The notes under the pieces were generated by a model. It was not told the origin of the DNA and did no database searches. It saw only the letters and a program-made list of their open reading frames with translations. Source: Neocallimastix lanati (nom. inval.) (Eukaryota; Neocallimastigomycota; Neocallimastigomycetes; Neocallimastigales; Neocallimastigaceae). Taken from it: 64,000 nucleotides of DNA. Of this stretch, positions 50,040-63,623 are shown piece after piece. The stretch lies in contig JACVTC010000038.1 in assembly GCA_016946835.1 (NCBI GenBank), positions 1,150,001 through 1,214,000 of the forward strand, read 5' to 3'. Made by a program: the position numbers and the translations under genes. How positions within the stretch are numbered: position 1 is the first letter of the stretch; the number at the start of each line of letters is the position of its first letter.

Positions 50040-50460
50040 CATTATTTTCTAGCCCACCTACTGGCTAATTTTAACAATTTCGTAAGTTGAGATTTCTGTT
50101 GGGAGCACATAACACAATGTCATCTGCAAGGAGAACCTCTACAGCAAGCATTTATCACCAATCAAGATACCATATTTTATGACATTTATTAAAAATGTCA
50201 TAAAATGAACAAGTTAAAACAAAATTTGGTGAAAGGGGACAAACTTGACGAACAACTTTCTTAGTACTAAATGATTCCGATAATTGTTCATCAATTCTTA
50301 CACAAGCCTTGAAAGAAAAAGTATAAGTTTTCAATGAAATTATAGCACTTAACCTCGGACACCTAAGTGATGAATCTTCATTAATACATTAGGTATAGGA
50401 ACTAAGTCATAACTCTTTTTTAAGGTTCCAAAAAAAAAAGCTAGGTACATATCTTCATTA
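50040..50460 (-). mobile_element. Degenerate LINE fragment, reverse transcriptase, minus strand
   Basis: On the minus strand broken frames give TYLAF-like and KKSYDLVP, LGVRG, RIDEQLSESF, VRQVCPLSP and a damaged ADDIVLC (read as ADDIVLCAP across frames), in the same order as in the intact LINE. Multiple stops and frameshifts. Confidence 0.78.
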
Positions 50461-51131
50461 AGAATTATATGTCAAAGACATAAATTTAAAAATTAAATGT
50501 AAAGACTTATACGCTCTTCTCAGTTATAACATTTTATTTTTATTATATATAATAGTTATAAAAAAATTATTTTTACATACATAGATAGATATATAATAAA
50601 AATATATTGTTATATTTAAAATTTATTATTTATTCTGCTACTACTACTACTATTATTATTATTATTTTTATTATTATTATTATATAATTACAATTAACTC
50701 ATTAAACTATTAATATTTTTATTATTATTATATATTATTAATTAAATGAAAGAATAATGAACACACACAAACACAATAAAAAAGAAAATAGTATTTTCTG
50801 AAAATGATTATTTTTTATATATATATAATTATAATAAATTTTATTATATATTATTATTAAGAAAGTGGTATTTTTTAATTTACAAATTAAATCTATAGAT
50901 ATTATTTAAGATATATGATTGATGATAATAATTTAATATTGAAAAAAAAAAATTAATTATGGATTCTTTAAAAAAAAAAAGATATAAAAATTATAAAAAT
51001 AAAATATTTAATCCAATAACTATATATATTACAGAATTAAAATAATTTTTTTTATTTCTTAAAAAAAAAAAAATTGATTTTGTGATTTCTATTAAAAAAA
51101 ATTTTTTTTCAAAAAAAATTTTTTAGTTCGT
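50461..51131. other. 3' flank of the xylanase gene
   Basis: AT-rich with short ATT runs near 50650-50690 and A tracts; no gene recognised. Confidence 0.45.
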
Positions 51132-52916
51132 TTACTTTTGACATTGGTGGAAGTAGTCATTAAGTTTCTTACAGGTACCTTCAGAACAACAAGATGGTCC
51201 ATTAAAACCGTTACCACCACATTGACCCCAAAGAGAAGCACAATTACCATCTTTGTTATCATCTTCGGCTTTAACAGCAAATTTAATTGGGGCAGCATTG
51301 TTTTGTGGAGCACCCCAATTAAAACCACCATTACCACCCCATGGATTGCCACCTTGATTTCCTCCCCATGGATTACCACCCCATGGATTACCACCTTGGT
51401 TTCCTCCCCATGGGTTACCTCCTTGATTTCCTCCCCATGGGTTACCACCTTGGTTACCACCCCATGGATTACCACCTGGATTACCACTCCATGGATTACC
51501 ACCCCATGGATTACCACCTGGATTACCTCCTGGATTACCACCTTGATTACCACCCCAATTATTAAAATCAAAACCACCTGGGTTACCACCTTGTGGTGGG
51601 GCTGGAGCTGGAGGGTTATTACCTGCTGGAGCTGGACCATTTCCTGGAGCTGGAGTATCATTACCAGCTGGGGCTTGACCATTTCCTGGAGCTGGAGTAT
51701 CATTGCCAGCAGGAGCTGGACCATTTCCTGGAGCTGGAGGGTTATTACCAGCTGGGGCTTGACCATTTCCTGGAGCTGGAGTATCATTGCCAGCAGGAGC
51801 TGGACCATTTCCTGGAGCTGGAGGGTTATTACCAGCTGGGGCTTGACCATTTCCTGGAGGTGGAGTATCATTGCCAGCTGGGGCTTGATTGTTACCAGCT
51901 GGAGCTGGAGCATCATTACCACCAGCACGTCCACTACCTAAAGTTTGAAGTAAGGAATTATAGGCAGCCTTTGGTTGATAACTACCATTGAAAAGTAAAC
52001 CAGCTTCATTAGCACCTAACCAACTATCATTATCACCAACACCCCAAACTAAGAAGGCCTTACAACAAGAATTACTTAAACAAGCCTTAAGAGCTTCAGA
52101 ATAAACCTTTGCTTGGGCATCAGCGTTACCTCCAGATTTTACATCCATTTCAGTAATATGAACTTCTAAACCAAGTTGACAGTAACGACCAATTAAATCA
52201 TTAATTTTGTTGTATTGTGGGAAAGATTGAGTAGAAACGTGATATTGAAGACCAACACCATCAATTGGAATACCACGAGTTTTCATATCCTTAACAAAAT
52301 TGAATACGGCTTCAGATTTACCATAAATACCTTCAGTATTATAATCATTGTAGAAAAGTTTTGTGGTTGAAGAAGCAGCACGAGCAGTTTTGAAAGCTAA
52401 ATCAACAAAATCTGGAACGTTTTGGTAAAGGAAAGATGGACGCATCTTCCATTGTGGACCATTGGAAGAATCATCGATAGCTTCATTAACAACATCCCAT
52501 GAATCAATCTTACCTTCGTAGTATTTTAAAACCTTATTAATGTGATCAACCATAGCATTCTTTAAGGCATCACCCTTTAAACCTTCAAACCAACCCGGTG
52601 GCATAGAATGCCAAACTAAACAGTGACCACGGAAAGCCATACCTAATTCCTTAGCCTTATTAAGGTGAGCATCACAACCACTGAAGTTGTAATTACCTTG
52701 TTGTGGTTGAATACCAACCATTTTACAAGCATTTTCAGCGACCATATAATTGAAATTTGACATTGCACTTACGTATGCTTGATTATTAAATTTACTTGAA
52801 TCAGCAGCAACACCAATTCTAAAGTTACCTGCTTTAGATTTAAGTGATTCAATAGCGCTGACTGATGAAGCAGCGAGAAGAGTAGAAGTTAACTTTAAAA
52901 TGTTTGAAAATTTCAT
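51132..52916 (-). CDS. Secreted GH10 endo-1,4-beta-xylanase with C-terminal CBM1
   Basis: A 594-residue secreted enzyme that cuts the beta-1,4-xylan backbone of plant hemicellulose. Residues 1-20 are a signal peptide (MKFSNILKLTSTLLAASSVS). The GH10 catalytic domain spans about 22-328: HCLVWH at 98-103, acid/base Glu145 in DVVNEA, DYN at 191-193, QYHV at 224-227, nucleophile Glu256 in EVHITEMD, and VWG at 290-292. A long linker follows (about 335-555), first with Pro/Ala/Asn/Gly repeats (APAGNDTPAPGNG), then Gly/Asn/Trp repeats (GGNPWGGNQ). The end (559-594) is a fungal cellulose-binding CBM1 with WGQCGG and six or more Cys. It carries no dockerin, so it should be a free enzyme tethered to cellulose by the CBM1. 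It is intronless, which with its GH10 fold fits the view that many rumen-fungal hydrolases came from bacteria, although CBM1 is fungal. Confidence 0.95.
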   Translation of the reverse strand: MKFSNILKLTSTLLAASSVSAIESLKSKAGNFRIGVAADSSKFNNQAYVSAMSNFNYMVAENACKMVGIQPQQGNYNFSGCDAHLNKAKELGMAFRGHCLVWHSMPPGWFEGLKGDALKNAMVDHINKVLKYYEGKIDSWDVVNEAIDDSSNGPQWKMRPSFLYQNVPDFVDLAFKTARAASSTTKLFYNDYNTEGIYGKSEAVFNFVKDMKTRGIPIDGVGLQYHVSTQSFPQYNKINDLIGRYCQLGLEVHITEMDVKSGGNADAQAKVYSEALKACLSNSCCKAFLVWGVGDNDSWLGANEAGLLFNGSYQPKAAYNSLLQTLGSGRAGGNDAPAPAGNNQAPAGNDTPPPGNGQAPAGNNPPAPGNGPAPAGNDTPAPGNGQAPAGNNPPAPGNGPAPAGNDTPAPGNGQAPAGNDTPAPGNGPAPAGNNPPAPAPPQGGNPGGFDFNNWGGNQGGNPGGNPGGNPWGGNPWSGNPGGNPWGGNQGGNPWGGNQGGNPWGGNQGGNPWGGNPWGGNQGGNPWGGNGGFNWGAPQNNAAPIKFAVKAEDDNKDGNCASLWGQCGGNGFNGPSCCSEGTCKKLNDYFHQCQK

Positions 52917-55438
52917 TTTGAAGTATAAAAATAAATTAACAATATTACAATATATTTAATAATGTTTTATTTTTTATTTTTTATTTTTTTTTTCTAAAGT
53001 AATTTTATAATACTTTTTTTTTATATAAATTTTTATAATAATAATATGTTAAAATAAAAATTTATATAAATAAAAAGTCTTAATAAATAAATATTTTTAC
53101 AAATTTAAAAATATTATATATATATATATACAAATTTACTATTAATAATATTTATTTTAATACTTTTAATATAAATTAAAAATTATTAAAAAATAAATAA
53201 TTGTTAAATAAAATAAAAAAATTTTTTTTTAGAAAAATTTCATTATTTATATATAATTATTAAATTGTTCAATTTTAATTTTATTTTATTCTATTGACAT
53301 TTGTTTATTTCTTATTGTTGTTATTATCATTAAATAAAGATAACAATAATATTTAAACTAAATATTATATTATAGTAACACTTCATTTCTTTTTTTTTTT
53401 TTTTATTAAATTCAATAATAGAATTGCTGATCACCAATTTTTAATTCGCTGTAGTTGTGCCGTTGAAAAATAAATTTCTATAATAAATTGTTATTTTTTT
53501 TTTAATTTAATTTAATTAAAGTTTAATTATTCTTTTCATATTTCATATTTATATATATAAATAAAATAAAAATATATATAAAATAAAAATAATATAATAT
53601 AATTTCTGTTTTTTTTTTTTTTTTTTTTTTTTATTTTATTTTATTTTTTTTTTTTTGTACACATACATATAATTAATAAATAAATTTTATTAGGAAATAA
53701 AATTTGTATCAAAAAATTTTGTGAAACAATTAATAAATTAACTATTTTTTTTTTTTTTTTTATTTTTATTTTTATTAATATTTTTATTTTTATTTCTTTA
53801 ATTAAAAGTATTTATTTTATATAATTATTTTATTCCTATATATATTATTAATGACTACTAATTAATATTTTCATTTATAATTACAATATATATTAAATTA
53901 GATAATTATATTGTAAGCAATATTAAATAAATAATAATCAGAGTTTATTTTAATTTTAAAAAAAAAAAAATATGAAAAAAAGTAAAAATAAAAAAAAATA
54001 TATATATATGTATATATGTATATACATACATATATGGAAGAATTAAATACTTCTATTATTCAAATTTAATAATTCAATTATTTGTTTTTTTTTTCTGTTT
54101 TTATCTTATACTTTTAGAATATTTAATTTATAGTAATACTATTTTTTGACTAAATTGATTATTATATATTCAAAGAACAACATAAAAAGATAAACTAAAA
54201 AATATTTATTATTATGTTATAAAAAAAAAAAAAAAGTAAAATAATAAATATAAAAGATTTATTTTTATCTTTCCAATATTAATTTAATTTAAATGATGAA
54301 ACTGCTTAATTTTTTTTTTTTTTCCTTTTTTTGATTTAAAAAAAGTTAACATATAAAAGGTATTATTAAAATAAAACGTTGTGCTACGTCTTAGCAATAA
54401 TAATTATTAATATTTAATAATTAATTTATCATTTTTCATATTAATTTAAACAATTGATTTGAACTAATTTCTAATTTCTATTTGGGTTATGTCATACATT
54501 ATTAAAATTATTAAATTCATAAATTTTTAATTACAAACTATTACACATTATTTATTATTCATTATAATTTAATATATTATTCATTATTATTATTATTTAT
54601 TATTTATTATTCAATTATTTATTAATAAATACTCTTTTTTTATTATTTATTATTTATTATTTATTATTTATTATTAATTATTTATTATTTACTATTTATT
54701 TTATTATTTTATTATTTTATTATTTTATTATTTTATTATTTATTATTCAATTATTTATTAAAATGTTTAAAATGTTTAATATAAATATTACAAAAAAAAG
54801 TTTTGTAGGATTAAATTTCTATTAATTGGCCTCAACTAGAAATTAATGATTATAATAAAAATTAAAATCGAATAATAAATGTTCTTTTTAAAATATTAAT
54901 ATATAAATATTAAAATGAACAATTATTATTATTTTTTTTTTATATTAAATATAAATTTTTATTACCTTTATTTCCATTTTATTTTAAATTATTTGATTTA
55001 CATATTAATAATAAGAAATAAATAATAATTAATAAAATAAAATGAAATGAAATATTCAAACCTTAATTAATATAAAATAAATTTTATTATTCAAACATAA
55101 ATTAATGTCATAAATCAAAAAAAAATGGAATGCTTTAGGAACGTGGCTTATAAATTAAAATGTAAATGATTTAAATAATAAATAGTTACTAATGACTGCT
55201 TTCATACAAATTTATAATATATTTATATCTTTAAAATTAAATATTATAAAATATTTTATTATTATTTTAACAAAAATATTAAAATATTTTTTTTTAAAAA
55301 ATAAATATTATTTTTTTATTATTTTCACAAAAAATACTAAAATATATCTTTAAAATTAAAAATTACTAAATATTATTTCATTACTTTAATAAAAAAAATT
55401 ATTAAATATTATTTTATTATCATTTTAACAAAAATATT
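52917..55438. other. Upstream region of the xylanase gene and AT-rich spacer
   Basis: About 2.5 kb with no recognisable gene. A slightly richer patch lies at 53400-53470 (TGCTGATCACC ... CGCTGTAGTTGTGCCGTTG), about 500-550 bases before the xylanase ATG, and could be a control region. TTATTATT runs lie at 54590-54750. A local ~90-base duplication lies around 55210-55440 before block C. Confidence 0.45.
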
Positions 55439-56498
55439 AATCTCCATAGTTCCGTTAGGTGAAGAGCAAAAATTACTATTCGTGCAAGATAAATTCAAAG
55501 TTTTTTTTTTTTTTCCTAATAGTTCGACGTTGACTCTTTTAGTAAAAGAATTGTTTTTCACTATTATATTAAAAAATAAAACTTAAAATATATAATTATT
55601 GAAGTAAACCTTTCAAATTATTCCATTTTTATTATTTTATTAATATTATTTTTTTTATTATTCACACACCATTTTATCCAATTATATATTTACAAAATGA
55701 AACTTAAGCATATAACTTATAAATTTATATATTAATAAATTTTATATATATTATTATAAAAAATAATAATAAAGACTATTTTTTCTCGTAACTACTACTT
55801 TCATTTAATTTTAAAGTTTATATACAAATATAATAATTTTTTTTTTTTTTTATTTGATAAAATTTCAATTTTAAATTTTTAAAGACATTCAAAATAAGTT
55901 ATTTTATCAAATATTCTTAATTTTCAATATCTATCTAATTTTTGAATTGATCTTTTATTTTTTTTTCAAGTAATTATTAATTAGAATGAAATTAATTTTT
56001 CATTTATAAGTACATCATTTTTTTTTACAATATATTTTATAATTATTTATATTTAAAAAATGAAATAAATATAACATATTTAAATTTTTTATTATTTGAT
56101 TTTACTTTTATTTTAATAAATTTTTATATAAATTTTAATATAATTATTTACTATTGAATAATCAATATATATTTTTATATAATATTGTAAAATGTTTATA
56201 TATTTATATATATATTGTAATATAATTCTTATGTTTTGTTATTTTCACATTAATATATATTTTATAATTATTTTTTTTTTATTTTTTGAATAAATTTTTT
56301 GTTTTTAATAAATTTTACAAATATTTTTTATACTTTACAATTTCTTTTTTCATTTGTATATTAATTTTATATTTCATTATTTTTTATTGTTATATATATA
56401 CTAATAATTTTTAATCATTAATATATACAATTAATATTTTTAATTCTTTGAAAAAAAAAAACTATTTATTAATTCTATTTGATTATATATTAGATAAT

Positions 56499-58703
56499 TT
56501 AAAGTCCAGGAGTTTCAAGACGAATATGATCATACATAATACCATCAAATTGATAATTATTAGTATATCCTCCTGTCTTTCGGGCATGTAAAGTAATCTT
56601 ATTTTCTCCAATCTTGAAATCATTCGGTCCAAATTTAAATTCTAATTCACGATAGAATCCTCGAATACCATCACGACGAACACAAGCATCATCTTTAAAG
56701 TCGGCAACTTCGGCTGAATTCTTTCCTCCATTGATAGAGACAGAAAGTGCAGTAGAAGAATTAGCTGCAACTGAAACTCGTAATACTGATGTACCGGTGG
56801 GCTTCTTTCTCAAATTGAAGTAAATATTCCATGGAATAGATTGATATTTACCATCTCTTCCTGGAACTGAAACATGACAATAATTCCAATCTCTAGCATA
56901 ATTAGATTTTCCAATATAATAATTAACACCATTTGGAAATTCTTTTGGGAATTTGTATGGAAGTCCCCATTGATTGAAATGATCTCCATGTTTGAATTCT
57001 TTAGCGGTACGATCTGGAATTCCAATTTCCCATGCAATTGGTCCAACTCTCTTTTCTGTGAAAACAATTTCTCCAAGATTCGTAGTTCTACCGGCTGTGA
57101 CCGTAATGGTTTTATTCAATATAAATTCACCAACCACTCCTTTAGACCATGCACGTAATTGATATGTACCTGGAATAACATTGCTAATTGAGAAATTTGG
57201 ACTAACACCTGAAATACTATGAGTCCTGAAAGAATAATGACGCCATTGTTGATTAGGAATGGATTCTCTGTTAGATTCTGGTTGAACTAATGTAACTACA
57301 GCATCTTCTAATCTGAATGCAGAACTATTTAATGGATTCTTAATTGTCAATTTACCTGTAACACTTCCACGCTGTTTAACATATCCTGATTGAGAAACGA
57401 ATGAATATGGCCATTTCGCTTTTTCAACTTTAGCTACTGCTTTAGCATCTCTCCATGAAGCTTGAGGAGAACCTGCCTTATTCAAATAAATTAAATATGG
57501 ACCATAAACTTTGGACCAATTTTCACCTCTCTTTGGATATTCATCTCCTGCACCATAATGAGAACCTGCCATATACATAATTTGTAAAGAATCATTTTCA
57601 CCTTGATGACAAGCAAGATCACGATTATAAGCACCACCATTTTTCCATTCCATTGATGGAGTCACAAACCAACAACCTAAACCATTTTTGGTGGCAAAAC
57701 CATGAACATCATGTTTTAATGCATCAATGGACCAATCATATTTGTGGATGACTTCACCTGTCTTCACTTTACAAGCTTCTTTTGGACCCATCACTTGACA
57801 ATTTTTTTGTTGTTCAGCAGTTGGTAAATAACGACCAACATCATCTTCAACTTGTAACCAACTGAATGGATTACTTTTTAATCTTAAATTAAACGAATTT
57901 CACTGAATTGAGTATCAGGATAATTAGCTTTGTGATCAAGTTTCAAAGAAAAATAGACACCTTTTGTATCATTAAGCATAGTATATCTAACTTCCCTATA
58001 AATATATATATGTATTATTATAATTATTATTATAATGGTTATTTTTTTAAAAATGAAAAATTTATAATTTTAATTAATAATTTTAAAAATATCATTTTTT
58101 AATATTAATTAGATTTTATATATTATATAATTTTTTTTAATATAGACTTACCAATCCATATTTAATACATTATCAGTGAAAGCAATTTCAACATGATCAT
58201 TTGTATTCTTAATTATAGTACTTCTTTTTGCATGAACTTTTAATATATTTTAATAAAAAAAATATTAATAAAAATTAATAAATATTAATAAAATTTTTAA
58301 ATAATAATCTATATAAATAAAAGTCAACAAAAAATTTTTTTTTTATAAAATCAATATTTACAGCCAGCTTTTGAACCATTAGCATCAATATAAGATCTAT
58401 TTAAAAATTCTTGATTGTCACCAGCAATCTTTAATGAAGTAATATAACCATCTTTCTTAGAAATAACAACTGTAGCATAGCTATTTAATATAAGTTAATA
58501 ATAATTATTAAAAAAATAATTTTATTAATATTAATTTTAATTCTGTTTTATATAAATATATATACTTTTAATTTATATAAATAAAGTTAAGTATGTATTT
58601 ACTTATTCTTTAAAATATATGAATTATTGTTTTGTGTCAAACTGACAGCAGAAACAATAGAAGCTAAGATGGTTATTAATATACTAATAAATAAAATTTT
58701 CAT
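56499..58703 (-). pseudogene. PL4 rhamnogalacturonan lyase, copy 5, one-base deletion
   Basis: Exons 58703-58603, 58480-58362, 58236-58152 and 57995-56499. The first three have the usual 101, 119 and 85 bases; exon 4 is 1497 instead of 1498. One base is missing in the A-run at 57885-57887 (AAA for AAAA), turning ATT TTA AGA into ATT TAA at about residue 139. The rest of exon 4 is open. It shares the residues SQSGY and AEVAD with its partner copy 6 only. The signal peptide is MKILFISILITILASIVSA, the left-hand type. A TATA-like word (58795-58802) lies about 95 bases before the ATG. A base-calling error in the short homopolymer would make it intact. Confidence 0.82.
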
Positions 58704-59129
58704 TTTTTTTTATAAATAATAGTAAATTAATATAATACAAATATTTATATATATTAATATTTTTGAATCTTTGAAATCAAATGAAAAATGCTCTTATTTA
58801 TACTTTTTTTTTTTTTTTTTTTTTTTTAATCATTAATGGTTTTTAAATATATAAATATGATTTTTGTTTTTCTTAATTGTATAAATTATTACTTTAACAA
58901 ATAATTAAATTAATTATGAAAAATAATTAATATTAAATTTTGTTTAATAATTTATTTTTTTTTTTTATATTAATATTATTATAATTTATAATTATTTCAA
59001 TTTGTAATAATAAATTATAATTATATAAAATATACATTATTTTAATCTAAACTTAACTAATTATAATTAGTTTTTTATAATAATATAATAATTAATTTTA
59101 ATAATTAAAATTTATTAAATTTTTTTAAG

Positions 59130-59172
59130 ATTTTATGCGGTTTGTAATAAATATGCATACTATGTCATATTT
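59130..59172 (-). promoter_or_regulatory. Conserved upstream element of PL4 copy 5
   Basis: TTTTATGCGGTTTGTAATAA then ATATGCATACTATGTCATAT, about 430 bases before the ATG; the most diverged version. Confidence 0.45.
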
Positions 59173-61256
59173 TATTTTTATGTCATTAATATTGCTATAA
59201 AATTAATGAAAAGAATTTTATTTTTATTTTATTTAATAATATGAATTAAACTTTTATAAATATTTTTATTCAAAATATTAAAATATATAAATAATGGGAA
59301 TTTTATTTAAAAAAAATAATTTAGATATTTTTATTCGTAATAATTTAAATTTATATTAACGGAAAATAAATATATTAAATCAAACTATCTTTCAAATTTT
59401 ATAACTTAACAAAAATTAATTTGTTATAGGAAAATAATTTTATTAAATTATTATTAATATGTATTAAAATATGTCTTACAAATATAATTTAATTAAAATA
59501 CGAATTATTTGTTTCAAAAACATATATATAACTAAAAATAAATTTTAATTAATAATATAAATAATAAAATTACTTTATATTATATTTTTTTTTCACATTT
59601 TAAATATATTCTTTTTTTATACATATTTGTTTTTAATATTTAATTTTAATAACTAAAAATATATTATTTATTAAAAATAAATTATAATATTTCTTTTTTT
59701 TTTTATTTTTATAAAATATTTTAGCAGGTTTTTTAAGAAAGAAATACATATTGAAGTTACAAAAAAATTAATTAAATTTTACTAAAATAAATAAATAACG
59801 TTTAATTGTTTTTATTTTATTATTTAATTTTTTTTATATAATAAAATATTCTTTTAAACTTTTTAAAAAATTATAATTACAAAATTTGAAAAAAAAAAAT
59901 TTTTTTATTTAAATATTTATATTTAACAGTCATAAATAATTCATATATGATTTTATTTTAATTTTTAAAAATTTTTACATGTTTTTCCCAGTTTTGCGAA
60001 GTATATACTTGTTTTTAGTATTATAAATGAGGAATTAGGAATTTATTTTTTATCAATAATTCAATCAAATATATTAATTATTAAAATAAATAAACCAATT
60101 AAAACTATATTAAAATAAAAAAAATATAATTGAATTTTTTTTTTATTGCTTAACAAATTATATTTTAGGAAAATATAAATACTAAAATTAAATAATGTGA
60201 ATTATGAAATATATAAAAAATAACTTATTTTTAAATGTTCAAAAAGAAAATTATATTTTATTTAATGATATAATTTAAATTAAATGAATTTTGTTATATA
60301 TATATTTTCTATTAAATGTTTAAAAAAATTATATTTTATTCAATGATATATTTACATTAAAATTTATCATACTTTAAATAAATAAATTTTGTAATATATA
60401 TAATTCTATTAATTATAAATATTAAGTTATTAAATAAAATAGTTTTTATTTTGTTGGTTCATTTTCATCAATATGATCATTAATAAAAATGAAGTAGTAA
60501 TTTTATTATTTTTTTTTAATTCGTATTATGAAATAAAATTTAAATATTAATTATAATATAGAAATATTTGAATTAGTAGGAAAAAATGTATTGTAGATTT
60601 TTGGTTTTATAAATTCTTTATTTTTCATTAATATATATTATTTTAAATAGTTTTAAATTTCTAAAATTTATCATATAATAAAAGTATTTTTTTTTTAATA
60701 AATTTGACATAACTAAAAATATTATTTTATATTTTATATTATAAAGTTTATTATGAAACTCATAAATTTAAATTTTAAAAGATAAAATTTATAATTCTTA
60801 TTTGGAATAATAATAATAATTTTAATAATGATTAATTAAAGATGGTTTATATAAATAATAAATAAATGTTGAAAAATAAATTATTAAATAAAAAGTATAA
60901 AAAATAATGAAAAATAAAATAAAAAATAAAAATAAAAAATAAATTAAATAATACATTTTAAATTATAAAAAAAAAGTTAAAAATAATTGGTAAAAAAAAT
61001 ATTTTAGTATATGGAAGTATGAATAAATATTTATATTAATAATTTAATTTTTATTTATTTTTGTAAAATAAATATTATTTATAAAATTTATATAATAGAA
61101 ATAGAATTTTAGCTTTCATAAAATTTAATATTTATTTAGTAAAACGAAAAAAGTATAAATATAATTTTTCAATTTATTTTTTTAAATTCATAAATTTGTA
61201 TATATATTAATATTTTTAAAATATTGACTTTTATTAAATTATAAAATTAAAAAAAA

Positions 61257-61389
61257 ATGAAAGTTTTAATTTTTGGTATTTTAATTTCTTTCCTAATTTC
61301 TATTGTTTCTGCTGTCAGTTTGACACAAAACAATAATTCATACACTTTAAAGAATAAGTAAATATTTAATTAACTCTAATCATACTAAA

Positions 61390-61431
<42 letters not shown>

Positions 61432-62091
61432 TTTATATTATATTTTTTAATAGACATAAAAATATTTTTAAAATTAATATTAATAATTTTTTTATTAATA
61501 TATAAAAAATATAATTAATTTTAATATTAATAATAAAATTTTTAATAATTATTATTAAATATATCTATATTAAATAGTTATGCTACAGTTGTTATTTCTA
61601 AGAAAGATGGTTATATTACTTCATTAAAGATTGCTGGTGACAATCAAGAATTTTTAAATAGATCTTATATTGATGCTAATGGTTCAAAAGCTGGCTGTAA
61701 ATATTTATTTTATATAAAATTAACTTCTTTTTTTTTAGATTTTATATTTATAAGGATAATTATTTAAAAAAATTTTAAATATTTATTAATATTTATTAAT
61801 ACTTATTAATAATTAAATTTTTATTAATATTTTTTATTAAAATATATTTAAAGTTCATGCAAAAAGAAGTACTATAATTAAGAATACAAATGATCATGTT
61901 GAAATTGCTTTCACTGATAATGTATTAAATATGGATTGGTAAGTTTATATTAAAAAAAAATATATAAAAAAAAATTATTTAATTAATAAAGTCTAATTAA
62001 TATTAAAAAAATGATATTTTTAAAATTTTAAATTAAAATTGTAAATTATTCATTTTTAAATAAATAACCATTATAATATAAATTTAATAAT

Positions 62092-62127
<36 letters not shown>

Positions 62128-63623
62128 AAGTTAGATATACTATGCTTAATGATACAAAGGGTATCTATTTTTCTTTAAAACTTGATCACAAGTCTAATTA
62201 TCCTGATACTCAATTCAGTGAAATTCGTTTAATTTTAAGATTAAAAAGTAATCCATTTAGTTGGTTACAAGTTGAAGATGATGTTGGTCGTTATTTACCA
62301 ACCGCTGAACAACAAAAGAATTGTCAAGTGATGGGTCCAAAAGAAGCTTGTAAAGTGAAGACAGGTGAAGTCATTCATAAATATGATTGGTCCATTGATG
62401 CATTAAAACATGATGTTCATGGTTTTACCACCAAAAATGGTTTAGGTTGTTGGTTTGTGACTCCATCAATGGAATGGAAAAATGGAGGTGCTTATAATCG
62501 TGATCTTGCTTGTCATCAAGGTGAAAATGATTCTTTACAAATTATGTATATGGCAGGTTCTCATTATGGTGCAGGAGATGAATATCCAAAGAGAGGTGAA
62601 AATTGGTCCAAAGTTTATGGTCCATATTTAATTTATTTGAATAAGGCAGGTTCTCCTCAAGCTTCATGGAGAGATGCTAAAGCAGTAGCTAAAGTTGAAA
62701 AAGCGAAATGGCCATATTCATTCGTTTCTCAATCAGGATATGTGAAACAACGTGGAAGTGTTTCAGGTAAATTAACCATTAGGAATCCATTAAATAATTC
62801 TGCATTCAGATTAGAAGATGCTGTGGTAACATTAGTTCAACCAGAATCTAATAGAGAATCTATTCCTAATCAACAATGGCGTCATTATTCTTTCTGGACT
62901 CATAGTATTTCAGGTATTAGTCCAAATTTCTCTATTAACAATGTTATTCCAGGTACATATCAATTACGTGCATGGTCTAAAGGAGTGGTTGGTGAATTTA
63001 TATTGAATAAAACCATTACGGTCACAGCCGGTAGAACTACGAATCTTGGAGAAACTGTTTTCACAGAAAAGAGAGTTGGACCAATTGCATGGGAAATTGG
63101 AATTCCAGATCGTACCGCTAAAGAATTCAAACATGGAGATCATTTCAATCAATGGGGACTTCCATACAAATTCCCAAAAGAATTTCCAAATGGTGTTAAT
63201 TATTATATTGGAAAATCTAATTATGCTAGAGATTGGAATTATTGTCATGTTTCAGTTCCAGGAAGAGATGGCAAATATCAGTCTATTCCATGGAATATTT
63301 ACTTCAATTTGAGAAAGAAACCCACAGGTACATCAGTATTACGAGTTTCAGTTGCAGCTAATTCTTCTACTGCACTTTCAGTCTCTATCAATGGAGGAAA
63401 GAATACAGCCGAAGTTGCCGACTTTAAAGATGATGCCTGTGTTCGTCGTGATGGTATTCGAGGATTCTATCGTGAATTAGAGTTCAAATTTGGACCGAAT
63501 GATTTCAAAGTTGGAGAAAATAAGATTACTTTACATGCCCGAAAAACAGGAGGATACACTAATAATTATCAATTTGATGGTATCATGTATGATCATATTC
63601 GTCTTGAAACTCCTGGACTTTAA
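61257..63623 (+). CDS. PL4 rhamnogalacturonan lyase, copy 6, intact
   Basis: Exons 61257-61357, 61578-61696, 61854-61938 and 62126-63623 with proper GT and AG sites encode 600 residues. Signal peptide MKVLIFGILISFLISIVSA (right-hand type, as in copy 4). The lyase, fibronectin-III-like and C-terminal carbohydrate-binding-like domains are as in copy 3, with codon 190 TGG and SHYGAG at 247-252. Copy-specific residues include KSN near 125, SGKLTIRNP and GETVFTEK. It shares SQSGY and AEVAD with copy 5 and intron 1 with copy 4. Its upstream DNA (from about 60780) resembles that of copy 4 (from about 31120), not the left-hand type, and lacks the TGCGG element. A TATA-like word (61154-61161) lies about 100 bases before the ATG. 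With copy 3 it is one of two apparently working genes. Confidence 0.92.

Noticed and set aside
51092-51991. Frames of up to 280 residues overlapping the xylanase linker
   Set aside because: Out-of-frame readings of the linker repeats.
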